From the NCBI RefSeq assembly GCF_000185965.1, contig NC_014924.1:3348001-3412000 (forward strand): a DNA stretch of 64,000 nt. Reading direction: 5' to 3'. Position numbers and translations under genes: made by a program. The notes under the pieces were generated by a model that did no database searches, was not told the DNA's origin, and was given only the letters and a program-made list of their open reading frames with translations. The DNA is from Pseudoxanthomonas suwonensis 11-1. GTDB lineage: Bacteria; Pseudomonadota; Gammaproteobacteria; Xanthomonadales; Xanthomonadaceae. Positions 17,388 through 27,867 of this stretch are shown piece by piece (position 1 is the first letter of the stretch; every line of letters starts with the position of its first letter).

Positions 17388-18034
17388 ATGCCATGAAACC
17401 CCTGATCCTTTCCCTCGCACTGGCCCTGCCGCTGCTGGCGGCCGCCCCGGTCCAGGCCCAGGCGCAGGCCCAGCAGGCCGCGCAGACCCCGGGCCGCCAG
17501 GTCGTCGACACCGGCACCCGCGTGCTGTCGACCCTGCAGCAGCGTCGCGCCGAGTTCCAGAAGGACCGCAAGGCCCTGCGCGGCTTCATCGAATCCGAGC
17601 TGCGCAGCGGCTTCGACCGCGAGTACGCGGCGCGCCTGGTGCTGGGCCCGCACGGCCGCGGCGCCAGCGATGCCGACGTGGCGCTGTTCGCCGACGCCAT
17701 GACCGACAACCTGATGCAGCGCTACGGCGACGCCCTGCTGGCGTTCGACGGCCGTCCGCGCATCCGCCTGAAGTCGGAGACCCCGCTGCCGAACAACCGC
17801 GGCGTGCGCGTGTCCACCGAGATCCTGCGCGACGGCGGCGACCCGATCCCGGTCGACTACCTGGTGCGCAACAACGGCGGCTGGAAGATCTTCGACGTGA
17901 TGGTCGAGGGCGTGTCCTACGTGCAGACCTTCCGCACCCAGTTCGACGCCCCGCTGCGGCAGAAGTCGATCGCGCAGGTCGCCGCCGAACTGCGCAGCGG
18001 CGCCCTGCGCCCGGCCGCCGATGGCGCGCGCTGA
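17384..18034 (+). CDS. mlaC: Periplasmic phospholipid shuttle MlaC
   Basis: A 216-residue protein with a clear signal peptide (LILSLALALPLLAAAPVQAQA) and an MlaC/Tgt2 domain: FQKDRKALRGFIESEL, VLGPHGRG, FADAMTDNLMQRYGDALLAF, VDYLVRNNGGWKIFDVMVEGVSYVQTFRTQF. It should ferry phospholipid between MlaD and the outer-membrane MlaA. Two starts are possible, ATG at 17384 (overlapping mlaD by 4 nt) or ATG at 17393; the signal peptide works with either. The stop lies inside the mlaB frame (14-bp overlap). Confidence 0.94.
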   Translation: MNAMKPLILSLALALPLLAAAPVQAQAQAQQAAQTPGRQVVDTGTRVLSTLQQRRAEFQKDRKALRGFIESELRSGFDREYAARLVLGPHGRGASDADVALFADAMTDNLMQRYGDALLAFDGRPRIRLKSETPLPNNRGVRVSTEILRDGGDPIPVDYLVRNNGGWKIFDVMVEGVSYVQTFRTQFDAPLRQKSIAQVAAELRSGALRPAADGAR

Positions 18035-18332
18035 GGAAAGCGCCAGCGCCCGCCGCGAAGGCGAGGTGCTGCACCTGGAAGGCCGCCTGGACCGCGCGGC
18101 CGTGGTCGCGCTGTGGCCGCGCCTGCAGCCGCTGGTCGATGGCGCCCGCACGCTGGAGCTGGGCGCGATCCAGTCCCTGGACAGCGCCGGCCTGGCCCTG
18201 CTGGCCGAGACCGCCGCGCGCATGCGCGCCAGCGGCCCGGTGCAGGTCGGCGGCGATGCCCCCGGCCTGGCCGAACTGCGTGCCGCCTACCGGCTGGACC
18301 CGCAACTGAACTACGCCGGAGCCCCCCCATGA
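18021..18332 (+). CDS. mlaB: STAS-domain protein MlaB
   Basis: A 103-residue single STAS domain: GEVLHLEGRLDRAAVVALWPRL, TLELGAIQSLDSAGLALLAETAARM, PVQVGGDAPGLAELRAAYRL. MlaB is the cytosolic STAS subunit that binds and activates MlaF. Ser in QSLDSAGLALL is where anti-sigma-antagonist STAS proteins carry the functional serine. It overlaps mlaC by 14 bp and mlaA by 4 bp, so expression is coupled. Confidence 0.9.
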   Translation: MARAEESASARREGEVLHLEGRLDRAAVVALWPRLQPLVDGARTLELGAIQSLDSAGLALLAETAARMRASGPVQVGGDAPGLAELRAAYRLDPQLNYAGAPP

Positions 18333-19378
18333 AGCTCGCCTCCACCGGCGCCCTGCTGCTCCCGCTGTTGCTGCTGGCCGGTTGCGCCAGTGCACCGAAG
18401 GCCGCCGGCAGTGGCCCCGCCCCCGTCGAAACCGTGGCCGGCACGCCGGTCCAGGCCGAGGCCGACGCCGCGCCGTCCGTGGTCGTGGTCGATGGCCAGG
18501 AGCTGCCGGCGCCGCCCGCAGGGGAAGCGCCAGTGCAGGACGCCGTCGACGCCGACGTTGCCAGCGCCGATGCCACGGGCGGATCCGCCGACGACGGCCT
18601 GTCCCCGACCGAGGCCGAGGACGACTACGCCGCGCTGTACGGCACCGCCACCGACGCCGATCCCACTGCGCGTCCGGTCTACGACCCTTGGGAGCCGATG
18701 AACCGGCGCATCCACGCGTTCAACAACGTGGTCGATGCCGCCATCGCCCGTCCGGTCGCGCGCCTCTACGTCGCGGTCGTGCCGGAGCCGGTGCGCCTGG
18801 GCGTGGGCAACTTCTTCGACAACATCGCCTCGCCGGTGATCTTCCTCAACCAGATGCTGCAGGGCCGCCCGCGCGATGCGGTGCAGACCCTGGGCCGGTT
18901 CGTGGTCAACACCACCCTGGGCATCGGCGGCATCTTCGATCCGGCCACCGACCTGAAGATGAAGCGCCGCAGCGAGGACTTCGGCCAGACCCTGGGCATC
19001 TGGGGCTGGCGCAACTCGCGCTACCTGGAGCTGCCGTTCTTCGGCCCGCGCACGGTGCGCGACGTGTTCGGCATGGCCGGCGACATGCCGCTGTCGCCGA
19101 CCCGCCAGGTCGAGCGCGACCGCTACCGCATCGTGCTGCAGGGCGCGCAGCTGGTGGACCGCCGCGCCGCGCTGCTGCCGATCGAGAGCATGCGCGAGAA
19201 CGCGGTGGACGAGTACGCGATGATCCGCGACGCGTGGATGCAACGCCGCCAGTACCAGATCGAGGCCGACCGCCGCGGCGGTCGCAAGGGCGAGGGCGAG
19301 GACGACCTGCCGGACTACCTGCGCGACGAGCGCGATCCCACCCTGCCGGTCGACGCCATGCCGATCCCCGGCACCTGA
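18329..19378 (+). CDS. mlaA: Outer-membrane lipoprotein MlaA (VacJ)
   Basis: A 349-residue lipoprotein. Signal peptide with lipobox LLAGC, Cys19. An Ala/Asp-rich, low-complexity region (residues ~20-110) precedes the VacJ domain, which begins YDPWEPMNRRIHAFNNVVD and includes VGNFFDNIASPVIFLNQMLQG, VNTTLGIGGIFDPAT, FGQTLGIWGW, YLELPFFGPRTVRDVFG. MlaA removes misplaced phospholipids from the outer leaflet. The long acidic linker makes it larger than the ~250-residue E. coli protein. It is the last gene of mlaFEDCBA; a terminator follows at 19404. Confidence 0.95.
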   Translation: MKLASTGALLLPLLLLAGCASAPKAAGSGPAPVETVAGTPVQAEADAAPSVVVVDGQELPAPPAGEAPVQDAVDADVASADATGGSADDGLSPTEAEDDYAALYGTATDADPTARPVYDPWEPMNRRIHAFNNVVDAAIARPVARLYVAVVPEPVRLGVGNFFDNIASPVIFLNQMLQGRPRDAVQTLGRFVVNTTLGIGGIFDPATDLKMKRRSEDFGQTLGIWGWRNSRYLELPFFGPRTVRDVFGMAGDMPLSPTRQVERDRYRIVLQGAQLVDRRAALLPIESMRENAVDEYAMIRDAWMQRRQYQIEADRRGGRKGEGEDDLPDYLRDERDPTLPVDAMPIPGT

Positions 19379-19403
19379 GCCAACCGGGAAACGCGGATGC
19401 ACG

Positions 19404-19430
19404 AAGGGCCCGGGAAACCGGGCCCTTTTT
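19404..19430 (+). terminator. Rho-independent terminator of the mla operon
   Basis: AAGGGCCCGG-GAAA-CCGGGCCCTT is a perfect 10-bp stem with a GNRA tetraloop, followed by T-rich TTTTT. It lies 26 bp after the mlaA stop, in the convergent spacer before rmuC. Confidence 0.93.
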
Positions 19431-19466
19431 CATGCATCAAACGGACGGCCCAGGCGGGCGGTGCCC

Positions 19467-21038
19467 TCAGGGCTCGCCTTCCTCGCCGTCCAGCTCGGAC
19501 TCGATCGCATCCAGGCCGAGGTCGCCCAGCAGCGCCTGTGCCTGGTCCTCGGCCAGCGACTCCACGCCGCGCAGGCGGCGCTCGATGGTGCGGGTCTTGC
19601 GGCTGGCATCGCCCAGGCTCTTGCCGACGGTGCTGATCTGCTTCTCCGCGCGCTCGAGGATGCCGGCGAACTTGCCGAACTCGCTCTTGACCGCGCCCAG
19701 CAGCTGCCAGACCTCGGACGAGCGCTTCTCGATGGCCAGGGTGCGGAAGCCCATCTGCAGGCTGTTGAGCAGGGCGGTGACCGTGGTCGGGCCGGCGACC
19801 ACGATGCGGTGTTCGCGCTGCAGCGCGTCGGTCAGGCCGGGACGGCGGATCACCTCGGCGTACAGGCCCTCGGTGGGCAGGAACATCACCGCGAAGTCGG
19901 TGGTGTGCGGCGGCACGATGTACTTCTCGCAGATCGACTTGGCCTGGATCCGGATCGCGCGTTCCAGCTGGGCGCCGGTGCTGCGCACCAGCTCCACGTC
20001 GGCGAGTTCCTGTGCCTCGAGCAGGCGCTCGTAGTCCTCGCGCGGGAACTTGCAGTCGATCGGCAGCCACAGCGGCGCGTCGTCGTGCCCGCGGCCGGGC
20101 AGGCGCACGGCGAAGTCGACCATCTCCGCGCTGTCCGGGCGCACGCGCACGCCGCGTGCGTACTGGTCGGGGGTGAGGGTCTGCTCCAGCAGGTTGTCCA
20201 GCTGCACTTCGCCCCAGGTGCCGCGGGTCTTGACGTTGGTCAGCACGCGCTTGAGGTCGCCGACGCCGGTGGCCAGCTGCTGCATCTCGCCCAGCCCGCG
20301 CTGGACCTGCTCCAGGCGCTCGGACACCAGCTTGAAGGACGAATCCAGGCGGGTGGTGAGGGTGCTCTGCAGCTTCTCGTCCACCGTCTCGCGCATCTTC
20401 TCCAGCTTGGCGGCGTTGTCCTGCTGCAGCGCGCGCAACTGCTGCTCGAGGGTGGCGCGCATCTCGCCGATGCGCTGTTCGTTGCGCGCGGTCAGTTCCT
20501 GCAGGCGCTGGTTGAGGCCCTCGGCGAAGCGCTGCTGCGACTCCAGCGACTCCTGGCGGGTGACGCGGGCGTCCTCGGTCAGGCTGGCACGCAGGGCCGC
20601 CAGCTGCTCGCCGAAAGCCTGGATGCGGGTGTCCTGCTGGCGCCCGAACAGGTCCAGCTGGGCGCGAAGCTCGGCCAGACGCTGGGACAGCAGCTCGTTG
20701 AGCCGGGCCTGGGCCTCCACGCCCTCGGCGCGGCCCTTGCGCGCGTCCTCGGTCAGTGAATCGCGCAGCTGGTCCAGGCGGGTGTCGGTGCGCGTGCCCA
20801 GGTCGGCCAGATGGCGGGCGAAGCCGTCGATGCGGGCGCCCTGGGTGGTGGCCAGGCCGTCCAGCTGCTGGCGCAGTTCCAGGCGGCCGTCGCGCTGCTC
20901 GGCGCGCAGGGCCTCCTCCAGCTGCGCGCGCAGGCGCTCGAAGGCGGCGTCGGGACGGCGCACCAGGAGGGCGGCCACACAGGCCAGGATCGCCAGCAGC
21001 AGGCCGGCGATGAGGATCAGGAAGAGGGTTTCGGTCAT
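19467..21038 (-). CDS. rmuC: DNA recombination protein RmuC
   Basis: A 523-residue protein. N-terminal transmembrane helix (LFLILIAGLLLAILACVAALLV, residues ~4-25), then a long coiled coil to ~residue 230 (repeated ...QLDGLATTQGARIDGF, RLNELLSQRLAEL, LEQQLRALQQDNAAKLEKM), then the RmuC nuclease-like domain (TRGTWGEVQLDNLLEQTL, VDFAVRLPG, PIDCKFPREDYERLLEAQE, VPPHTTDFAVMFLPTEGLYAEV). RmuC limits DNA inversions and rearrangements; the core is related to endonuclease folds. The C-terminus is acidic (ELDGEEGEP). Convergent with mlaA. Confidence 0.96.
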   Translation of the reverse strand: MTETLFLILIAGLLLAILACVAALLVRRPDAAFERLRAQLEEALRAEQRDGRLELRQQLDGLATTQGARIDGFARHLADLGTRTDTRLDQLRDSLTEDARKGRAEGVEAQARLNELLSQRLAELRAQLDLFGRQQDTRIQAFGEQLAALRASLTEDARVTRQESLESQQRFAEGLNQRLQELTARNEQRIGEMRATLEQQLRALQQDNAAKLEKMRETVDEKLQSTLTTRLDSSFKLVSERLEQVQRGLGEMQQLATGVGDLKRVLTNVKTRGTWGEVQLDNLLEQTLTPDQYARGVRVRPDSAEMVDFAVRLPGRGHDDAPLWLPIDCKFPREDYERLLEAQELADVELVRSTGAQLERAIRIQAKSICEKYIVPPHTTDFAVMFLPTEGLYAEVIRRPGLTDALQREHRIVVAGPTTVTALLNSLQMGFRTLAIEKRSSEVWQLLGAVKSEFGKFAGILERAEKQISTVGKSLGDASRKTRTIERRLRGVESLAEDQAQALLGDLGLDAIESELDGEEGEP

Positions 21039-21133
21039 GCGGGAAGTCTAGCGACCCGGCGTCCCAGCCCATGAGATCCGGATGCCTCGTGGGCTTCACG
21101 CCGGTCCAATCCCCGGCGCCACACAGTGCCGGC

Positions 21134-21505
21134 ATGGCCCGACCCGCCCGCTTCCCGCTCCGGACCAGGCATATCGACGAGCCGGCGGAACCGGAGGACG
21201 GGTTGCGCCTGCTGGTGGAGGGCGCCTGGCCACGCGGAGCGCGCAAGGACACCCTGGAGCTGGAAGCGTGGCTGCGGATCCTCGCGCCCAGCACCGCCCT
21301 GCGCCGCTGGTTCGGCCAGGACCCGGCCCGGTGGGACGACTTCCGCAGCCGCTACTTCGAGGAACTGGCCGCCAACCACGCCGGGCTGTCGCGATTGCGC
21401 AGCTATCTGGTCAAGGGACCGGTGACCTTCGTGTACGCTGCCGGCGACGGGGAGCACAACAACGCGGTGGCCCTGCGCGACTACATCCTGCAGGCGTCCG
21501 GCTGA
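21134..21505 (+). CDS. DUF488-family protein
   Basis: A 123-residue protein with the DUF488 pattern: RHIDEPAEPEDGLRLLVEGAWPRG (family consensus R.YD....DG.R.LVDR.WPRG), LEAWLRILAPSTALRRWFGQDPARWDDFRSRYFEEL, and VTFVYAAGDGEHNNAVALRDYI at the end. The family is cytosolic and of unknown activity. The frame is open from an ATG at 21071, but the conserved region begins just after the ATG at 21134, so I use that one; the ribosome-binding site is weak in both cases. Confidence 0.82.
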   Translation: MARPARFPLRTRHIDEPAEPEDGLRLLVEGAWPRGARKDTLELEAWLRILAPSTALRRWFGQDPARWDDFRSRYFEELAANHAGLSRLRSYLVKGPVTFVYAAGDGEHNNAVALRDYILQASG

Positions 21506-21599
21506 GTCATACCGGCTCGGTTGCGTTTGCAACCAAGGTGGAAGCGCCCTTAGCCTGTGTGGTTTCGTGCCCGTCGCGGCCCCGCCAACCGGAACCCGC

Positions 21600-23087
21600 A
21601 TGACCGCAAGCACCCCCCTGCTGATCACCTTCTCCGCCTACCTGCTGCTGATGGTGGGTATTGGCTTCGTCGCCTGGCGCCGGACCCGGACCTTCGACGA
21701 CTACATCCTCGGCGGGCGCTCGCTGGGCGGCTTCGTCACCGCGCTGGCCGCCGGCGCCTCGGACATGAGCGGCTGGCTGATGATGGGCCTGCCCGGCGCG
21801 CTGTACCTGGCCGGCGCTTCCGAGGCCTGGATCGCGATCGGCCTGGTGCTCGGCGCCTGGGCCAACTGGCGCTGGGTGGCCGGGCCGCTGCGCCTGTACA
21901 CCGAGCGCACCCACAACGCGCTGACCCTGCCGGACTACTTCACCCACCGCTTCGAGGACCACAGCCGCCTGCTGCGGATCCTGTCGGCGCTGGTGATCCT
22001 GGTGTTCTTCGCCATCTACTGCGCCTCCGGCATCGTCGCCGGCGCGCGCCTGTTCGAGAGCATGTTCGGCCTGCCGTACGGCCAGGCAATGGTCTGGGGC
22101 GCGCTGGCGACCATCGCCTACACCTTCGTCGGCGGCTTCCTGGCGGTGAGCTGGACCGACACCGTGCAGGCCTCGCTGATGTTCTTCGCCCTGTTGCTGG
22201 TGCCGGTGGTCGCGATCATCGGCGCGGGTGGCCCGGGCGAGGCGGTGGCCCTGGTCGAGCAGGTCGATCCCACCCGGCTGGACTGGATCGGCGCCGGCGG
22301 GGCGATCGCGGTCGTCTCGGCGCTGGCCTGGGGCCTGGGCTACTGCGGCCAGCCGCACATCCTCGCCCGCTTCATGGCCGCCGACAGCCTGGCCACCATC
22401 CCGCGCGCACGCCGCATCTCGATGGCCTGGATGGTGCTGTGCCTGGGCGGCTCGGTGGCCACCGGCCTGGCAGGACTGGCCTGGTTCGCCGCGCACCCGG
22501 AGCTGGCCGGCCCGGTCGACGCCAACCCGGAGCGGGTGTTCATCGCCCTGGGCGAGCAGCTGTTCAACCCGTGGATCGCCGGCGTGCTGCTGTCGGCGAT
22601 CCTGGCCGCGATCATGAGCACCCTGTCGGCGCAGCTGCTGGTCTGCTCCAGCGCGCTGACCGAGGACTTCTACCGCGGCCTGCTGCGGCCCAGGGCCAGC
22701 CATGCCGAGCTGGTGTGGTTCGGCCGGGCCATGGTGCTGGCGGTGGCGGCCCTGGCGATGTGGATCGCGCGCGACCCGGAGAGCCGGGTGCTGGGACTGG
22801 TTTCCTACGCCTGGGCCGGATTCGGTGCCGCGTTCGGCCCGGTGGTGGTGGTGTCCCTGTTCTGGAAGCGCATGACCCGCAATGGCGCCCTGGCCGGCAT
22901 GCTGGTCGGCGCGGCCACGGTGATCGCGTGGAAGCACACCGGCAGCGCGCTGTACGAGATGGTGCCGGGCTTCATCGCCGCGACCGTGGCCATCGTCCTG
23001 GTGAGCCTGCTGGGCAAGGCGCCCTCGCAGGCATTGCAGGCGCGCCACGAGCAAGTGCGCGCGGCCCTGCGAGAACAGGGCCACTGA
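21600..23087 (+). CDS. putP: Sodium/proline symporter (SSS family)
   Basis: A 495-residue transporter with ~13 hydrophobic segments. PutP-like signatures: FDDYILGGRSLGGFVTALAAGASDMSGWLMMGLPGALYLAG near residue 38, NALTLPDYFTHRFED, GLGYCGQPHILARFMA, and IMSTLSAQLLVCSSALTEDFY late in the protein. Family function is Na+-coupled uptake of L-proline. Start at ATG 21600, preceded by GGAACC at a short distance; an in-frame open region upstream (from 21567) is less likely. No put operon partner is adjacent, so it may serve osmoprotection or nutrition. Confidence 0.93.
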   Translation: MTASTPLLITFSAYLLLMVGIGFVAWRRTRTFDDYILGGRSLGGFVTALAAGASDMSGWLMMGLPGALYLAGASEAWIAIGLVLGAWANWRWVAGPLRLYTERTHNALTLPDYFTHRFEDHSRLLRILSALVILVFFAIYCASGIVAGARLFESMFGLPYGQAMVWGALATIAYTFVGGFLAVSWTDTVQASLMFFALLLVPVVAIIGAGGPGEAVALVEQVDPTRLDWIGAGGAIAVVSALAWGLGYCGQPHILARFMAADSLATIPRARRISMAWMVLCLGGSVATGLAGLAWFAAHPELAGPVDANPERVFIALGEQLFNPWIAGVLLSAILAAIMSTLSAQLLVCSSALTEDFYRGLLRPRASHAELVWFGRAMVLAVAALAMWIARDPESRVLGLVSYAWAGFGAAFGPVVVVSLFWKRMTRNGALAGMLVGAATVIAWKHTGSALYEMVPGFIAATVAIVLVSLLGKAPSQALQARHEQVRAALREQGH

Positions 23088-23109
23088 ACGCCACTGCCGC
23101 CGCGCGCGC

Positions 23110-23853
23110 TCAGCGCGCGGTGTAGCCGCCGTCCACCAGGTGGTAGCTGCCGGTGACGAAGGAGGCTTCCTTCGACAGCAGGAAGCAGGCCAGGGCCGCG
23201 ACCTCGTCCGCAGTGCCGAGCCGGCCGGCCGGATGCAGGGCCACCAGGCCCTCGCGCACCGCCGGATCCAGCCCCGACAGCAGCGGGGTGTCGATGAAGG
23301 CCGGGCCGACCGCGTTCACGCGGATGCCCTGGGGCGCGTATTCCATCGCCGTGGTCTTCGTCATTCCCAGCAGCGCGTGCTTGGCGGCCACGTAGGCGAT
23401 CGAGCCGCTCCAGCCCACGCTGCCGAGGATCGAGGCCATGTTGACGATGGCACCGCCGCCGCTGGCCAGCATCGCCGGCAGCTCGTACTTCATCGAGTAC
23501 ATCACCCCGTGCAGGTTGACGTCGATGACCCGGTGCCAGTCCTCGAGTGGGTACCCGGCGGTGGGATGGCTGGGGCCGCCGATGCCGGCGTTGTTGACCG
23601 CCAGGTGCAGGCCACCGAAACGCTCGACCGTGACCTGGACCATGCGCTCCACCGCGGCGGCATCGGCCACGTCCAGCTGGAACGCCAGCGTATCGGCCTC
23701 GCCCAGCCGAGCGGCCAGCGCCTGCGCCGCGGCACCATCATGGTCAGCGATTACGACCTTCGCACCTTCGCGTGCGAGGCGGCGGCAGATGGCTGCGCCG
23801 ATACCCGACGCACCACCGGTGACGATCGCGACCTGTCCTTCGAACCTGTTCAT
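23110..23853 (-). CDS. SDR-family oxidoreductase
   Basis: A 247-residue classical SDR. TGGASGIG at residues ~12-19, acidic VIADHD after beta-2 (Asp suggests NAD+ preference), NNAG, catalytic Ser in NMASILGSVGW, YVAAK active-site motif, and C-terminal SFVTGSYHLVDGGYTAR. The start is the ATG at 23851-23853 with AGAGGAG in front; the frame is open upstream to 23883 but that adds MDASRQRSSA without a ribosome-binding site. A perfect 16-bp palindrome with an FNR/Anr-type core lies ~64 bp upstream (23909-23924). Substrate unknown. Confidence 0.92.
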   Translation of the reverse strand: MNRFEGQVAIVTGGASGIGAAICRRLAREGAKVVIADHDGAAAQALAARLGEADTLAFQLDVADAAAVERMVQVTVERFGGLHLAVNNAGIGGPSHPTAGYPLEDWHRVIDVNLHGVMYSMKYELPAMLASGGGAIVNMASILGSVGWSGSIAYVAAKHALLGMTKTTAMEYAPQGIRVNAVGPAFIDTPLLSGLDPAVREGLVALHPAGRLGTADEVAALACFLLSKEASFVTGSYHLVDGGYTAR

Positions 23854-23908
23854 GGCACTGCTCCTCTGGCGGGATGCATCCATGCTCGGCCGCGGCGGCC
23901 ACGGCCAC

Positions 23909-23924
23909 CTTGATCGCGATCAAG
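23909..23924. promoter_or_regulatory. Perfect 16-bp palindrome with FNR/Anr-type core
   Basis: CTTGATCGCGATCAAG is its own reverse complement. Its inner 14 bp, TTGAT-CGCG-ATCAA, match the FNR/Anr consensus TTGAT-N4-ATCAA exactly. It sits in the 112-bp spacer between the rRNA methyltransferase stop and the SDR start, centred 63-64 bp upstream of the SDR ATG. Because of its CTTGA...TCAAG arms it also resembles, with one base less of spacing, the two dyads at 27787 and 27851. Confidence 0.6.
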
Positions 23925-23965
23925 CCCCGCCGGCGCGGCCGGCGGGACTGGAGCAGGTGCCGGAC

Positions 23966-25147
23966 TCAGTCCAGCACGCGGCAGAACACGGCCTTCAGGT
24001 AGCGCGACTCGGGCACGTTGGCCAGGAACGGGTGGTCCGGGCCGGCACCGGCGACCTTGAGCACCTGCACGGTGCGGCCGGCGTAGAACGCGGCCCGGCG
24101 CAGCATGTCCAGGAACTGGTCCTCGGCCACCAGGCCGGTGCAGGAGAAGGTGGCCAGCAGGCCGCCGGGCTTGACCACGCCCAGGGCCAGCTTGTTCATG
24201 TCCAGGTACTTCTTCAGCGCGGTGATGACCTGGTCGCGGTCGCGGGTCATCTTGGCCGGGTCCAGCACCACGGCGTCGTACTGCTCGCCACGGACGGCGG
24301 CCTCGCGCAGCCACGGGAAGATGTCGGCCTGGACGAACTTCGGGCGCACGTTGTTCAGGCGTGCATTGCCCTTGGCGATCTCGATCACGTCCTCGTCGAT
24401 GTCGATGCCGGTGACCTCGGCCGCGCCGCGGGCGGCGGCGTACACGGCGAAGCCGCCGGTGTTGCAGCACAGGTCCAGCACGCGCTTGCCCGCCACCTGG
24501 CGCGAGAACCACTCGCGGTTCTCGCGCTGGTCGGCGAAGAAGCCGGTCTTGTGCGCACCGGCCGGGTCGGCGCGGAAGCGGATCCCGTGCTCGGTGATCA
24601 CCGCCGGCTCGGGGCTGCCGCCGCCGGTGTACACCGGGCGGTAGTCGAAGCTCTCCTGCTTCTGCACGTGCTCCTCGGCGAAGCTGTAGATCCGCGCACC
24701 GGGGAAGTGCACGCGCAGGGCGTCGTAGATCCACTCGCGGTGGCGCCACATGCCGGCGCTGAAGAACTCCACCACCAGCAGGTCGTCGTAGCGGTCCACC
24801 ACCAGGCCGGACAGGCCGTCACCCTCGGCATGGACCACGCGCCAGGCGTTGGAGACCTCGTCCAGCTTCAGCACGTCGCGGCGCAGGGACACGGCCGCGC
24901 CGATGCGGCGCTCGAACCAGGCCGCGTCCATGGCCAGTTCCGGATCGGTCTCCAGCAGGCGCAGGGCGATGCGCGAGTGGCCGTTGTAGAAGCCACGGCC
25001 GATGAACTGGCCATCGATGTCGAAGGCATCCACGATCTCGCCGGGGCGCAGGCGCGTGGCCGGCTTCTGCACGATCTTCTGGAAGACCCAGGGGTGGCTG
25101 GAACGCCAGGCGTTCTTCAGCTGGACGGTGGGGTAGGGGGTATTCAT
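23966..25147 (-). CDS. rlmI: Class I SAM-dependent rRNA methyltransferase (RlmI type, PUA domain)
   Basis: A 393-residue protein. N-terminal PUA domain (residues ~5-75: AWRSSHPWVFQKIVQKP, RLRPGEIVDAFD, FIGRGFYNGHSRIALRLL), then an EEHVQKQES linker and a Rossmann methyltransferase (GAHKTGFFADQRENR, RVLDLCCNTGGFAVYAA, VTGIDIDEDVIEIAKGNARLN, YDAVVLDPAKM). RlmI makes m5C1962 in 23S rRNA; the DPAKM sequence takes the place of the usual DPPK-type motif. The fit is good, but close paralogues exist, so the substrate is inferred. Confidence 0.88.
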   Translation of the reverse strand: MNTPYPTVQLKNAWRSSHPWVFQKIVQKPATRLRPGEIVDAFDIDGQFIGRGFYNGHSRIALRLLETDPELAMDAAWFERRIGAAVSLRRDVLKLDEVSNAWRVVHAEGDGLSGLVVDRYDDLLVVEFFSAGMWRHREWIYDALRVHFPGARIYSFAEEHVQKQESFDYRPVYTGGGSPEPAVITEHGIRFRADPAGAHKTGFFADQRENREWFSRQVAGKRVLDLCCNTGGFAVYAAARGAAEVTGIDIDEDVIEIAKGNARLNNVRPKFVQADIFPWLREAAVRGEQYDAVVLDPAKMTRDRDQVITALKKYLDMNKLALGVVKPGGLLATFSCTGLVAEDQFLDMLRRAAFYAGRTVQVLKVAGAGPDHPFLANVPESRYLKAVFCRVLD

Positions 25148-25187
25148 CGGGCAATTGTACGTTCGCCGGCCCCAACCAAAGTCGTAA

Positions 25188-27771
<2,584 letters not shown>

Positions 27772-27786
27772 GACGCTCTCCGCTGG

Positions 27787-27803
27787 CTTGAACGACGATC
27801 AAG
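27787..27803. promoter_or_regulatory. Dyad CTTGA-N7-TCAAG, operator copy 1
   Basis: CTTGA-ACGACGA-TCAAG contains T-N11-A (TGAACGACGATCA) as expected for a LysR box. It lies in the divergent spacer (27772-27867) between the small minus-strand frame and the lysR gene. An identical dyad occurs 64 bp away at 27851-27867. Confidence 0.65.
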
Positions 27804-27850
27804 CTACGGCGATGCTGCAGGGGCACGTAGCGCAAGTTCCGCAAGCCAGC

Positions 27851-27867
27851 CTTGAAGGAGGCTCAAG
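27851..27867. promoter_or_regulatory. Dyad CTTGA-N7-TCAAG, operator copy 2 overlapping the lysR ribosome-binding site
   Basis: CTTGA-AGGAGGC-TCAAG has the same arms and spacing as the dyad at 27787. The spacer holds the AGGAGG ribosome-binding site and the last base directly precedes the ATG of the lysR gene at 27868. Bound protein here would block transcription elongation or translation, which suggests autoregulation. Confidence 0.65.

Noticed and set aside
21071-21133. Longer N-terminus for the DUF488 protein
   Set aside because: The extra residues are not part of the family pattern and overlap the likely promoter; the ATG at 21134 fits the domain start.
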